From the NCBI RefSeq assembly GCF_900055185.1, contig NZ_FIZX01000002.1:164586-228585 (forward strand): a DNA stretch of 64,000 nt, read 5' to 3'. Source of the stretch: Grimontia celer. GTDB lineage: Bacteria > Pseudomonadota > Gammaproteobacteria > Enterobacterales > Vibrionaceae. The position numbers and the translations under genes are program-made. The notes under the pieces were generated by a model. That model searched no databases and was not told the origin of the DNA. It was given only the letters and a program-made list of their open reading frames with translations. Below, piece after piece: positions 52,558-61,909 of this stretch (the first letter of the stretch is position 1; every line of letters starts with the position of its first letter).

Positions 52558-53370
52558 TTAAAAAGGCTGCTCAGTGAACCGGCTCATCAGTTTCCAGTGC
52601 TTAGATGAATAATCTGTGGTGACTTCAGAACCTGTGTTCAGCCAAAAATGGTCTTGGGTAAACATCATTGTCGGGTGGTAATTTGGTAGTGTTGAAGCCA
52701 GTGGATACTGTCTGCCAAATCCCCGCTTTTGGGTTGCTTCCAACACATATTCGTTGCCATTAAGGAACAGCACTACCCAGGCATGACCGCCACCATCATA
52801 TGTACCGACCGCCACGCGTGCGTCATAACCCGCTTCAATCAACCAGTCTGCCAGCAGAATGGCATGGTCCTCACAATCCCCTGAAGGGTAGAAATATGAC
52901 TGCTTGCTCGATTGCCAAATTTCCATCAGGCCACCGTATTGTTCGTGGTCATACTGATAGGTTTTCTTTCTGGCGATCACCAGCATGGGCAACATAGGGT
53001 TGTCGACCTTGAAGGGCAGATAGCCTTCTAGGTAACTGTGTGTCAGGTGAAAGTTCCCTTTGATATCGGGTGCTAGCGCCGTAAAAGATCGGTTATTGGT
53101 TTGGTAGGTGTAAAACCCGTTATTCCCTTTTAAAGATGCACGCCAACGGGCGATTTCCTTGTGAGAGATCTTACGGTTTGATTCAAGCAAGGTGAGAAAG
53201 CCATTGCTGCCATCAAATTCGATATCCGCCTGAGTCAAGGCGCTGGTGGAAGCGGTTACCTGCTTTTCTGTGTGACTTGGCACATCCGGTAGCTTGGCCT
53301 TTCTCTCTTCAAGCAGGCTGGCAACTACGGTCAACACCAACATCAGCGGAAGATAAAACTTGAGGTTCAT
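52558..53370 (-). CDS. Periplasmic transglutaminase-like protein
   Basis: A 270-residue protein with an N-terminal signal anchor (residues 3-20) and the transglutaminase-like catalytic triad: Cys166 in S-G-D-C-E-D-H-A-I-L-L, His196 in G-G-G-H-A-W-V-V, and Glu211 in V-L-E-A-T in place of Asp. Proteins of this kind are found as cell-envelope cysteine peptidase/transglutaminase homologues. It follows a DUF350-like membrane gene by 3 bases and is probably co-expressed with it. Substrate unknown. Confidence 0.78.
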   Translation of the reverse strand: MNLKFYLPLMLVLTVVASLLEERKAKLPDVPSHTEKQVTASTSALTQADIEFDGSNGFLTLLESNRKISHKEIARWRASLKGNNGFYTYQTNNRSFTALAPDIKGNFHLTHSYLEGYLPFKVDNPMLPMLVIARKKTYQYDHEQYGGLMEIWQSSKQSYFYPSGDCEDHAILLADWLIEAGYDARVAVGTYDGGGHAWVVLFLNGNEYVLEATQKRGFGRQYPLASTLPNYHPTMMFTQDHFWLNTGSEVTTDYSSKHWKLMSRFTEQPF

Positions 53371-53373
53371 GGC

Positions 53374-53604
53374 TTAACTGCGAAAACCGAACGCGACGAT
53401 AACGGCGACGAAAATGAGGATGGTTGATGCAAAAAGCGAAACCGCTACATTGCCCTTCTTCATTTCCTCTTCTATATCCACATTCTTCAATAGTTTCTTG
53501 TCCACCCACAACAGGGCGTAAACGCCAACCAGCAGAGAAATGATGGTGTAAATGAGATTGATGGAAAGGTTGAGAATTGAAGCGAAAAAGAACTCGCTGC
53601 CCAT
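53374..53604 (-). CDS. Small inner-membrane protein, DUF350-like
   Basis: A 76-residue protein with two hydrophobic segments and a short charged cytoplasmic loop (K-K-L-L-K-N-V-D-I-E-E-E-M-K-K-G-N). The N-V-A-V-S-L-F-A-S-T segment loosely resembles half of a DUF350 repeat. AAGGAGT just upstream supports the start. It forms a two-gene unit with the transglutaminase-like protein downstream, so it may anchor or support it. Confidence 0.62.
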   Translation of the reverse strand: MGSEFFFASILNLSINLIYTIISLLVGVYALLWVDKKLLKNVDIEEEMKKGNVAVSLFASTILIFVAVIVAFGFRS

Positions 53605-53826
53605 AGTTGCACTCCTTGCATAGGGAAAGAATCGGCTTCTGCCATAAGCGTTGATACTACTGTTTTTATCGCGATGATTCGATGCAAATGCTTGGGAAAG
53701 CGAGCCTTATCAAACCTTACAAAAATGTATAGTTCGCGAAAAGTTGGCGAAAGCCCCTTTGGTTAGAGTATCTACGTCGACAGGGAAACGTCCTTGTCCA
53801 CCGATACCAATAACGAGGATGACACC

Positions 53827-54369
53827 ATGAAAAAGACAATGATTTTTAAGCCTGCTGCTATTTCTGCTGTATTGGGTCTGAGCGCCATGATGGCGGTAGG
53901 CACTGCAAATGCGGGTGACGCGCCAAAGTCACTGAACGAAGATGCAGTCAGCCTGGTTCAGGCGGTTGAGATTGCCAAAAACGCCACTGGCGGCGTGGTA
54001 CTTGAAGCAGAACGCGACGTAGAAATGGGCCAGGCGGTATACGAGATTGAATTGGCAAGCGAAACCGGTGAAGAAATCAAAACCGTGGTGAACGCGACGA
54101 CGGGAGAAGTGATCCTGACGAAAACCCGCCGCGACCATGACGATCACCACGATGACGACGTAGAAGATGCGATCTGGCTGTCAGGCATCAAAGACGGGAC
54201 TTACCTGTCACTGGAACAAGCGCTGATGCAAGCAGAAACCCAGGTAGGCGGTAAAGCCTGGAGCATTGAGCAAGATGACCACCGTGGCCAGCCTTCTTAT
54301 GAAGTTGAGCTTCTGGATGCAAACGGCAAACGCGTTGAAACCCGCATCAATGCGGTAGCAGCGAAGTAA
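53827..54369 (+). CDS. Periplasmic PepSY-domain protein
   Basis: A 180-residue secreted protein with a signal peptide (cleavage near N-A-G-D) and two PepSY units: L-V-Q-A-V-E-I-A-K-N-A ... Y-E-I-E-L and L-E-Q-A-L-M-Q-A-E ... Y-E-V-E-L. A His/Asp-rich linker (D-H-D-D-H-H-D-D-D) between them could bind metal ions. The ATG at 53827 is preceded by GAGG; a longer frame starts at 53794. It precedes a small membrane protein and an OmpR-type two-component system, so it may be part of an envelope or metal-stress module. Confidence 0.82.
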   Translation: MKKTMIFKPAAISAVLGLSAMMAVGTANAGDAPKSLNEDAVSLVQAVEIAKNATGGVVLEAERDVEMGQAVYEIELASETGEEIKTVVNATTGEVILTKTRRDHDDHHDDDVEDAIWLSGIKDGTYLSLEQALMQAETQVGGKAWSIEQDDHRGQPSYEVELLDANGKRVETRINAVAAK

Positions 54370-54437
54370 ACCCACGCTGAAAAGTAGACCATTCGAATCT
54401 TTCTGTGGGGCGGTGTCGCCCCCATTTGGAGGTACAT

Positions 54438-54701
54438 ATGAACGACGAAAACAAAAACACATCAATGTGGCAACGCGCAAAAGAGATGGTGAAACGTGTT
54501 GTTCAAGAGGCACCTATGGCAATTCTGGGTGTTGTGAGTTTCTCACTACTATTTATGCTGGGACTGGTTACACTGGGTATCAGTTTGATGGCAGGGGTTG
54601 CCGCCATCATTATGGCAAAATGGCAACAGCGCAAGATGGCGAACGACATTGCCAACCCAACAGATAAGAGAAACGACGAAGAACCGATTGCGGCTATGTA
54701 A
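54438..54701 (+). CDS. Small membrane protein, unknown
   Basis: An 87-residue protein with two adjacent hydrophobic stretches (about 27-62) forming a helical hairpin. TGGAGG 7 bases upstream supports the ATG at 54438. It sits between the PepSY gene and the response regulator, 32 bases before the latter, and is probably in the same operon. No family is recognised. Confidence 0.65.
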   Translation: MNDENKNTSMWQRAKEMVKRVVQEAPMAILGVVSFSLLFMLGLVTLGISLMAGVAAIIMAKWQQRKMANDIANPTDKRNDEEPIAAM

Positions 54702-54733
54702 GCCGCAATGTTATCCGAACAGAGAGAGTCCCT

Positions 54734-55429
54734 ATGCGCGTGTTGTTGGTCGAGGACGATACCAGCCTCAGTAGTTTTGTAGAAAAAGGCCTGCGTGAAG
54801 CAGGCCATCAGGTTGAAGTCACCGACAACGGTAAGCATGCGCTCACGCTTTGTATGGCAGAAAGCTACGATGTGGCGATTGTCGACCGTATGTTGCCGGG
54901 GCTGGATGGCCTCTCTTTGGTAAAAGCGCTGCGTGCAGCTCAGGTCGGCACGCCGATTCTCTTTCTGACCGCCCTAGGCGGTGTAGACGATCGCGTGCAG
55001 GGCTTGGAAGCGGGTGGTGATGATTACCTCACCAAGCCTTTCGCGTTTTCTGAGCTGTTGGCTCGCGTCACCGCGCTTTCCCGCCGTTCTGTGTTGAAGT
55101 CCACCGAAGCCAGCCCTGAAATCAGTTATGGCGACGTGGTGCTGAACCTGTTTGAGCATTCCGCCACCCGACAGGGGCAGCCACTGGATTTACAGCCGAA
55201 AGAGTTCCGTATTCTGGAGCTATTCCTCCGTCATCCTGGTCGGGTTATCACCCGTACCATGCTGCTTGAACACGTTTGGGATATTCATTTCGACCCGCAA
55301 ACCAGTGTAGTGGAAACCCACATCAGCCGCCTTCGCAACAAGCTCGAAAAGCCATTTGGCGACACACTGATTCAGACTGTGCGTGGCGTGGGCTACAAGC
55401 TTGAACAAAAAGGTGGTGAGGCGAAATGA
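54734..55429 (+). CDS. OmpR-family response regulator
   Basis: A 231-residue response regulator. The receiver has the acidic pair E-D-D, phosphorylation-site Asp in I-V-D-R-M-L-P-G, Thr in F-L-T-A and Lys in L-T-K-P-F. The C-terminal winged helix ends in the L-I-Q-T-V-R-G-V-G-Y-K-L signature, close to QseB/TctD types. It overlaps the kinase start by 4 bases (ATGA). Targets probably include the upstream PepSY gene. Confidence 0.93.
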   Translation: MRVLLVEDDTSLSSFVEKGLREAGHQVEVTDNGKHALTLCMAESYDVAIVDRMLPGLDGLSLVKALRAAQVGTPILFLTALGGVDDRVQGLEAGGDDYLTKPFAFSELLARVTALSRRSVLKSTEASPEISYGDVVLNLFEHSATRQGQPLDLQPKEFRILELFLRHPGRVITRTMLLEHVWDIHFDPQTSVVETHISRLRNKLEKPFGDTLIQTVRGVGYKLEQKGGEAK

Positions 55430-56631
55430 AAGCCAGAGTGACGGACTTATTCCATCGCCACTTTTCCAAGCGCAAACTGCTGACGTTGTTGCCGACGTGG
55501 ATGAAAAGCTCGGCAACCCAGCAAGGTTTGATGTTTGGTGGCGTGTCGATTATCAGTCTGGTACTGATGGCAACCGTGACCTTCCTCTATGTCGAGCATG
55601 AGCTGAAAGATCAGAACCGGGAGATAGTGAAAGAGTCCCAGCAGCTTGCCACGGGTCACCACAAAAAAGTGGATGACGACCCGATTGAGGACGATGAGAT
55701 TCTTGCGGTGCTGGCATCTGGTTTTGTACTTGCCGGCGTATTGGTTTCGATTTTCACCGTGGCATTGGTTATTGCGATGAGCCGTATCAGTCAAAAACGC
55801 ATTAATCGCATTGAAAGCGTGCTCAATGCCGCGGCTGAGGGCGATCTTTCCGCACGTACGGACGTGAAATATACACACAATGACTTGGCGCGTATTTCAG
55901 TTTCTGTTGATGACATGCTGTCACGACTGGAAGGCTCTGTCGCGGCGATGAGCGACATCTCTGCCAACATCGCTCACGAGCTAAAAACACCGATTACCCG
56001 CTTGCGCCATAACCTGCTGACACTCCGTGAAGAAGCCGACCGTGTCGAGCCGAATCTCGATGACGCTTTTATCGAGGAACTGGACAAAGCGCTGGAAGAT
56101 TCGCAGCGTTTAGCTTCTATCTTTGACGCGTTGCTGAGGATTTCCCAGATTGAATCCGGTGCTCGCCGAAGCCGATTTATGGCCCTTGATCTCAACGATG
56201 TCATCGAAACTGTGGCAGAGATTTATGTCGATGTGGCTGAAGATGCCGAGATGACGCTGACGGTTGATAAGCCAGATTCACCATTGATGATTCAAGGCGA
56301 TCGAGAACTACTTATCCAGCAGGTGGCGAACCTGATTGAGAACGCGCTGCGCTATTGTCCGGCGGGCAGCTATATCCAACTTCGCTGCGGGGAAAATTTG
56401 GAAAGTGGCAATGTGTGGCTCGAAGTGAGCGATAACGGTTCTGGCATTGCGGATGAAGAAAAAGAGCGCGTGTTCGAGCGCCTATACCGCGTAGACAAAA
56501 GCCGCACAGATGGTGGCTTGGGTCTTGGGTTGTCTTTGGCAAAAGCGGTGGCTGGTTTGCATTATGGCAATATTGAGCTGTTTGATGCTGAGCCAGGGTT
56601 GGGCGTCAGGGTAGCTATCCCAGTTCGCTAG
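55426..56631 (+). CDS. Sensor histidine kinase
   Basis: A 401-residue inner-membrane sensor kinase. Two transmembrane helices (about 34-55 and 92-115) flank a short acidic/His-containing periplasmic loop of about 35 residues. A HAMP domain, the H-box I-A-H-E-L-K-T-P-I-T-R-L-R, the N-box L-I-E-N-A-L-R-Y, D-N-G-S-G-I and G-L-G-L-G-L follow. The small sensing loop suggests detection of ions or membrane state rather than a large ligand. Partner of the regulator immediately upstream. Confidence 0.93.
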   Translation: MKARVTDLFHRHFSKRKLLTLLPTWMKSSATQQGLMFGGVSIISLVLMATVTFLYVEHELKDQNREIVKESQQLATGHHKKVDDDPIEDDEILAVLASGFVLAGVLVSIFTVALVIAMSRISQKRINRIESVLNAAAEGDLSARTDVKYTHNDLARISVSVDDMLSRLEGSVAAMSDISANIAHELKTPITRLRHNLLTLREEADRVEPNLDDAFIEELDKALEDSQRLASIFDALLRISQIESGARRSRFMALDLNDVIETVAEIYVDVAEDAEMTLTVDKPDSPLMIQGDRELLIQQVANLIENALRYCPAGSYIQLRCGENLESGNVWLEVSDNGSGIADEEKERVFERLYRVDKSRTDGGLGLGLSLAKAVAGLHYGNIELFDAEPGLGVRVAIPVR

Positions 56632-56825
56632 GTGACCAATTAAACGCACTATTAGATTGTTTTTATTAATAAAGAAAGTGGAAGGTGTACAGGCTCGGAA
56701 GAATAATTCTTAAACTGCCACCTTTCTTTTTTATATGAAATGTTTTTCATTTCGTTTTCAGTTGTGCAAATTAATTCAATTGGATATTATTTTATCTTCT
56801 TAAGTTCGAGAATAAATTGGATTAT

Positions 56826-56863
56826 CGACACTTTAATTCTCATTAATGAGAATTAAGGTGTCG
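56826..56863. terminator. Long hairpin between kinase and LuxP-like gene
   Basis: A 19-bp inverted repeat (one G-T pair) centred at 56844/56845, flanked by T-rich sequence downstream on both strands. It can end both the sensor kinase operon and the LuxP-like gene. Confidence 0.8.
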
Positions 56864-56877
56864 GGTTTTGATATTTT

Positions 56878-57960
56878 TCACTCAATGCCAGAATAACGGA
56901 ATGCTTCTTTGGTCAGGCGATTTAATTCGCTTTCTTCCATCTGGTTATGAACCACAGTGATACGTCCGAGATAAATTAAAGGTACTTCTGATGCCCTACC
57001 TTCAATGTGAAATTTGATGGCTTCAGCGGTGGCCACACCCAGATCATCACTCATCCGCATTGGCGTCGCATCTAACTCACCCGCCCGAATTTTTTCGATC
57101 TCCTTTGCTGTACCACCCCAGCCCGTCACATAAATGTCAGACAATCGGTCTGCTTCACCAAGCGCTTCAACCGCTCCCATGGTCATGGCCGTATTGGCAT
57201 TGTGTATCATTGACACTTCAGGGAAATTATTGAGTACCAACCTTACGCCGTCAGCGCCTCCGAGTTTCTGATATTGGCCAAAGTGCTCGTAAATGTTTAG
57301 CCAATCGCCTTTCTGCTGAACACAGTCGATAAATCCTTGAGAACGTTGAGTATCTGTAATGCCAGGAATCCCACGGTTTGCCGCAAACTCCACCTGTTTT
57401 CCCATGTGTTTAATCACGTGATCGCAAAGCACATCTGCGCCCATAGCACTCGAAAAGTCGAACCAGCCGTCTGGTTGATGTGTCCATTGATTGTTAGGTG
57501 TGTGGAACGCCCAAATGAAGGTTTTGAACTTGTCTGACGCCGAGAGTTTTTGGATGTTATCTGCCTGCAGGTCCAGTTCGGAAGGGCCGAAAATCACGAA
57601 GTCGTAAGGCTGCTCAGCGTTAAGTACTTGATCTGTATATTGCGATTGCAATGAGTGCTCGATTTGCTTTGAGGGATACTCATGAACCTCATAGGGCAGC
57701 TTTAAGTCCAGTAAGCGTTTGGTCATCGCTTTGAAATTTTTCACCCAAAAATCAGAGATATCTGCACTCGGGTAAATAACTGCAATACGCATAGGTTTGC
57801 TTAATTTTTCTATATTCGTCGGTAAAGGTGGTTCACTAACGGTTTTCTGAAATGTTTTAAGTTTTTCATTATTCGAATTATTTAGGTTTTCTTTAGATGA
57901 AACTGAAAAAGACATCACCCATAAAGCAAAAACCAGGCCTGCCACTATACTTCTTTTCAT
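56878..57960 (-). CDS. LuxP-like periplasmic binding protein
   Basis: A 360-residue type 1 periplasmic binding protein with a signal peptide. Several segments match Vibrio LuxP, the AI-2 receptor: I-A-V-I-Y-P-S-A-D-I-S-D-F-W-V-K-N (LuxP: V-V-Y-P-G-x-x-V-S-D-Y-W-V-R-N), G-W-G-G, A-T-P-M-R-M-S-D-D-L-G-V-A-x-A-E-A-I-K and the end A-F-R-Y-S. No LuxQ kinase gene is beside it. Across a short divergent promoter region lies a second binding protein joined to a GGDEF-EAL gene, so it may signal to that protein. Whether it binds AI-2 cannot be told, as the ligand-contact residues need structural alignment. Confidence 0.8.
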   Translation of the reverse strand: MKRSIVAGLVFALWVMSFSVSSKENLNNSNNEKLKTFQKTVSEPPLPTNIEKLSKPMRIAVIYPSADISDFWVKNFKAMTKRLLDLKLPYEVHEYPSKQIEHSLQSQYTDQVLNAEQPYDFVIFGPSELDLQADNIQKLSASDKFKTFIWAFHTPNNQWTHQPDGWFDFSSAMGADVLCDHVIKHMGKQVEFAANRGIPGITDTQRSQGFIDCVQQKGDWLNIYEHFGQYQKLGGADGVRLVLNNFPEVSMIHNANTAMTMGAVEALGEADRLSDIYVTGWGGTAKEIEKIRAGELDATPMRMSDDLGVATAEAIKFHIEGRASEVPLIYLGRITVVHNQMEESELNRLTKEAFRYSGIE

Positions 57961-58012
57961 TTTCCTTCCTTGTGGTTTACCAACTGGAAAAACTCTATTA
58001 ACATGCTTATTA

Positions 58013-59170
58013 ATGATACATGAGAATTATAAATCGGACTGGTTTCATTCTTTGAGTGCTTATATTTTTTCCCGATTCAAGACTTTTATCATCTTTTTCT
58101 TCGCGACAACGTGTTCTGCCGAAACGATGACAGCGTATTACGTTGCTTATGCGCAGGAAAAAGTGAGAAGAGCGATATCTGAGAACGCTGTCTGGGATGG
58201 CCCCACGACCGGCCCGAGTATCGTGAGCGACAAAAACATTATTTTCGTTGCTTCTGACTTGAGAAACGGTGGGGTGTACGGCGTTGGGAAAGGAATGTCT
58301 GAAGCCATTTCCAATATCGACTGGCACCTTAGGTTTATTGATGGGTTTGGCTCAGAGGTTCGCCAAGGAGCAGCCATCAAGAAAGCCATCAGTTTCAAAC
58401 CGGATGCGATTGTGCTCGGTGGCATCGACGCCCAGCATCATAAAGACGTTCTCAAGATAGCCAAAAGCCAGGGGATCGTGGTGATTGGTTGGCATGCAAC
58501 CGAGTTAGCAGGTGGGAACAGCGAACTGGGTCTTTTCATGAACGTCACCACAGATCCTCTCGCCGTTGCTGAGATTGCCGCCATGCTGGCTATCGTCAAC
58601 TCCAAGGGGCGCGCAAAAACCCTGATATTCACAGACCCCAACTATAAAATTGCCACCATCAAAGCGAACGCCATGGCTGACACCATCCGGCGCTGTGCAA
58701 ACTGTGAAGTCTTGGAGGTCAACGCGCTGCCGCTGGATAAAATTGCCGAGCAGATGCCAGTAACGTTTGAAGGTCTATGGAAGAAATACGGCGCAGATAT
58801 TACCCACATTCTCGCCATCAACGACCTCTATATTGATTATGTTATCCCTTCGCTAGAAACAAACGTTGAACAGCAAATTCATATACCGCAGAACATCTCT
58901 GCCGGTGACGGAAGCCGTGCGGCCTATAAGCGCATCAACAATGGCAGCTTCCAGTTAGCAACAGTTCCAGAGCCACTCTACTTGCATGGTTGGCAGATCA
59001 CGGATGAACTGAACCGCGCATTCAACCAACTTCCCCCGAGTGGGTATTCCGCGCCTGTACACATGGTGACACCAGATAATGTCAGTGAATTGATTGGCAA
59101 GCATGAACGTGGTGTGTACGACCCAAAAAATGGCTACCGCGATGCCTACCTCAAGATATGGAAGCCATGA
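58013..59170 (+). CDS. Periplasmic sugar/polyamine-type binding protein
   Basis: A 385-residue periplasmic binding protein of the type 1 (LacI/RbsB-like) fold. The N-terminal 36 residues include a hydrophobic export signal. F-V-A-S-D-L-R-N-G-G begins the first lobe, D-A-I-V-L-G-G-I-D-A and G-I-V-V-I-G-W-H-A-T are typical, and the second lobe has H-I-L-A-I-N-D-L-Y-I-D. The 3' end overlaps the GGDEF-EAL gene by 4 bases, like the NspS-MbaA pair of V. cholerae, where a binding protein controls the c-di-GMP enzyme through its periplasmic domain. The ligand is unknown. Confidence 0.8.
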   Translation: MIHENYKSDWFHSLSAYIFSRFKTFIIFFFATTCSAETMTAYYVAYAQEKVRRAISENAVWDGPTTGPSIVSDKNIIFVASDLRNGGVYGVGKGMSEAISNIDWHLRFIDGFGSEVRQGAAIKKAISFKPDAIVLGGIDAQHHKDVLKIAKSQGIVVIGWHATELAGGNSELGLFMNVTTDPLAVAEIAAMLAIVNSKGRAKTLIFTDPNYKIATIKANAMADTIRRCANCEVLEVNALPLDKIAEQMPVTFEGLWKKYGADITHILAINDLYIDYVIPSLETNVEQQIHIPQNISAGDGSRAAYKRINNGSFQLATVPEPLYLHGWQITDELNRAFNQLPPSGYSAPVHMVTPDNVSELIGKHERGVYDPKNGYRDAYLKIWKP

Positions 59171-61668
59171 TGAACCTGAACAATACCAGTATTACCCAAA
59201 GGCTTATCATCTCAAGCCTCATCTCTCTCCTGATGGTGAGCTTCGCTGTTTTGATTGTTATTCGTTCGCTGTTCTACGTCGAATCAACACTCAAAACGGA
59301 AACCTCACGTCATGTCTCTGAACTGATTGTGAACTCAGAGATCAGCCGTCGTGTCTTTGCATTGACCTCGCGTGTGAAGCTATTGGAACAAACCTTCCTG
59401 TACAGTGAAACTGTGCTTTCTGAAGAAGCGTTTAACATTGATTTCCAACTGCAAAGGCTAAGAGATCTTTCTACGAATCAGGACTTTTCCTATCAAATAG
59501 ATGCGTTCATCGACAACTTCCACCGCTTTCTCGGCAGCTCTCTGGCACTGAACCGAATTCTCAAACAGACCAAAACCATTGATGCGACCCTGGCGGATCA
59601 ACTCAACGCGCTTGAGGTGGCAGTGGCAGCGAGCAAGTTAGAACACCTCGGCGAGGAAGAAGTGACTATCTACAACAACGAGCTCGATATTATCGCCATG
59701 CTTCGTGAGTCATTTTTGATGGTTGGTAAAATGTTGGGGGATATTCATAGCCGCATTACGCCTGAAACCGAAAAAGTGTTACTCATCGAGGCAGAAAAGG
59801 AGCTGGATATTCTTCAGCTTCATCTGGAAAACGTGGACATATCCACCACGGAAGTCCGAACGCAGAAAATCGCGATTAAGCGGACCTTAGAGCGATACCA
59901 TGCGACGCTCAGGAAAATCCGCGCCAATCTGGACCAGCGTTGGATTGTGATGGCGGCACTTGTTCAGGCTCAGGCAGGTTTGCTAGAAATGGTGGAAAGC
60001 ACGGAATCCCGTGTGCAGGAGCAAACCTTACAGCTCACGACTCAGCTGGAAGATGTGATCACTGAATCTCGCTTCAACGCTATCATCATCAGCCTGTTAG
60101 CGTTTTTGTTCTCCGTGCTGCTGGTTAATCACGTTGTCAGCAGGCATATCCAGAAGCCTCTGGACGATCTTAAAGATGGATTCGATCGCTTGGTTTCCCA
60201 TGGAACCAAACGGCCCATTGATTTGGGGCGTTCGGATGAGTGGGGGCATATCGAGAATGCCTACAACAACATGGCAGCGAGGCTGTCCGAAGCTTATCAG
60301 GCCATTACCGAAGAGAAGAAAAACTTCGACTTTCTTGCCCACCATGACCCGTTGACCCGCTTAGCGAATCGATTACTCGCGACGAAAGAGCTGCGTAACC
60401 AAATCGCTGACTCCAAGGAGAATGGCACCAAATTCCTGCTTCTCTATCTGGATATTGATGAATTCAAAACCATCAATGACTCCCTGGGACATGCCGCGGG
60501 AGACAACTTACTGGTCAACGTGGCGGAGAAACTGACCAGATTGATTGGTGATTCCGGCTTTGTCGCCCGCATGGGTGGGGATGAGTTTATGATCCTCATT
60601 CCTAACACTCACTTAGAGCAAGGGAAGCTCATTGCCCAGAGAATTAATAAGGCAATCAAGCAGCCTTACTACATTGAAAAAAGCACAATTTTTGTATCAA
60701 CCAGTATCGGTATCTGTGAGTTCCCTGACCACGGACATGATGGTGAAACACTGATCCGGAATGCAGATACGGCGATGTATTACGCGAAACGCAATGGTCG
60801 CGACAGTTACCGTATTTATACGGATGAAATGACCACAGAAGTGAACGACATCATCGAAACCAACCGCGGTTTAAACCATGCGGTTCGTCGAGATGAACTG
60901 ACTGTTTTTTTCCAACCCAAAGTGAATTTAGCTTCCGGCAATATTGTTGGTGCAGAAGCATTGGTGCGGTGGCAGCATCCTAAACTGGGCTTGCTCCCGC
61001 CGTCTGCTTTCATGGAAGTCGCAGAGAAATCTGATCTGGTTGTCGACATCGATAAATGGGTGTTTAGCAAGGTAGCCAGATTGGTCACAGAGTGGAAAAA
61101 TGCCGGTATCGACACGTCAAGTATCCTTATCTCCGTTAACTTCTCCGCAAGAATGTTCTACATGACAGATTTGGCAGAGCAACTGCAAAAAATCCTCGAT
61201 AAGACAGATTGCGAGCCGAGCCAGCTGATTTTGGAAATCACGGAACGCGACATGATGCGGGACTTTGAAACCTGCGTCAGGACAATCGAAACCCTTCACG
61301 CCAAAGGCTACAAAATCGCGATTGATGACTTCGGCACGGGTTACTCCTCGCTCTCCGTGCTTAAAAATCTGTCAGCCGATTACATCAAGCTCGATCGTAG
61401 TTTCATCAAAGACGTTCACTCATCATCGTCGGACTATGAAATCACCAAAGCGATTCTCCAACTGGCGAACGTGCTGGACTTATCCGTGGTGGCAGAAGGG
61501 GCAGAAACTCGACCGCATGTCGATACATTGCGTCAGCTTGGGTGTGCTTCGGCTCAAGGCTACTATTTTGCCAAACCGCTGCCCGTTGATGGTTGGCTTG
61601 ACTACTTGGAGGAAAACCAGCGCAAGGCCAGTCAGAGTGACTTTATCAGGCTGAAATCCGTGACATAA
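59167..61668 (+). CDS. Membrane GGDEF-EAL c-di-GMP enzyme
   Basis: An 833-residue protein with two transmembrane helices (about 10-35 and 300-325) flanking a periplasmic helical domain of about 265 residues, then HAMP, GGDEF and EAL. The GGDEF motif is intact (R-M-G-G-D-E-F), but the product-inhibition R-x-x-D is replaced by G-D-S-G. EAL motifs are intact: E-A-L-V-R-W, V-N-F-S-A, I-D-D-F-G-T-G-Y-S-S-L, K-L-D-R-S and A-E-G-A-E. It may synthesise or degrade c-di-GMP depending on the upstream binding protein. The start at 59167 makes an ATGA overlap; 59158 is the longer alternative. Confidence 0.92.
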   Translation: MMNLNNTSITQRLIISSLISLLMVSFAVLIVIRSLFYVESTLKTETSRHVSELIVNSEISRRVFALTSRVKLLEQTFLYSETVLSEEAFNIDFQLQRLRDLSTNQDFSYQIDAFIDNFHRFLGSSLALNRILKQTKTIDATLADQLNALEVAVAASKLEHLGEEEVTIYNNELDIIAMLRESFLMVGKMLGDIHSRITPETEKVLLIEAEKELDILQLHLENVDISTTEVRTQKIAIKRTLERYHATLRKIRANLDQRWIVMAALVQAQAGLLEMVESTESRVQEQTLQLTTQLEDVITESRFNAIIISLLAFLFSVLLVNHVVSRHIQKPLDDLKDGFDRLVSHGTKRPIDLGRSDEWGHIENAYNNMAARLSEAYQAITEEKKNFDFLAHHDPLTRLANRLLATKELRNQIADSKENGTKFLLLYLDIDEFKTINDSLGHAAGDNLLVNVAEKLTRLIGDSGFVARMGGDEFMILIPNTHLEQGKLIAQRINKAIKQPYYIEKSTIFVSTSIGICEFPDHGHDGETLIRNADTAMYYAKRNGRDSYRIYTDEMTTEVNDIIETNRGLNHAVRRDELTVFFQPKVNLASGNIVGAEALVRWQHPKLGLLPPSAFMEVAEKSDLVVDIDKWVFSKVARLVTEWKNAGIDTSSILISVNFSARMFYMTDLAEQLQKILDKTDCEPSQLILEITERDMMRDFETCVRTIETLHAKGYKIAIDDFGTGYSSLSVLKNLSADYIKLDRSFIKDVHSSSSDYEITKAILQLANVLDLSVVAEGAETRPHVDTLRQLGCASAQGYYFAKPLPVDGWLDYLEENQRKASQSDFIRLKSVT

Positions 61669-61780
61669 AGCCTTGCTATTGGCAGGTACTGAACGGTTTT
61701 ATAGGCCGAATAGTATTACTCCATACATTGTTAAGCGGTAGTTTTCTCTCCCGATTTCAACCGATGAACATTATTCATAA

Positions 61781-61805
61781 AACAGCCCTTAGAGGGCTGT
61801 TTTTC
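61781..61805 (+). terminator. Terminator after GGDEF-EAL gene
   Basis: AACAGCCCT and AGGGCTGTT form a 9-bp stem with a TAG loop followed by TTTTC. Confidence 0.82.
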
Positions 61806-61909
61806 GTTGGAAAGGATGAATATGTATGAAGACTAGCGGACAAATTTCCCCAAGTGGGATTTTACCGTGTTAAGGTTTTCAAAATTCAGGGAGTAACAAG
61901 GGGTTTGAG

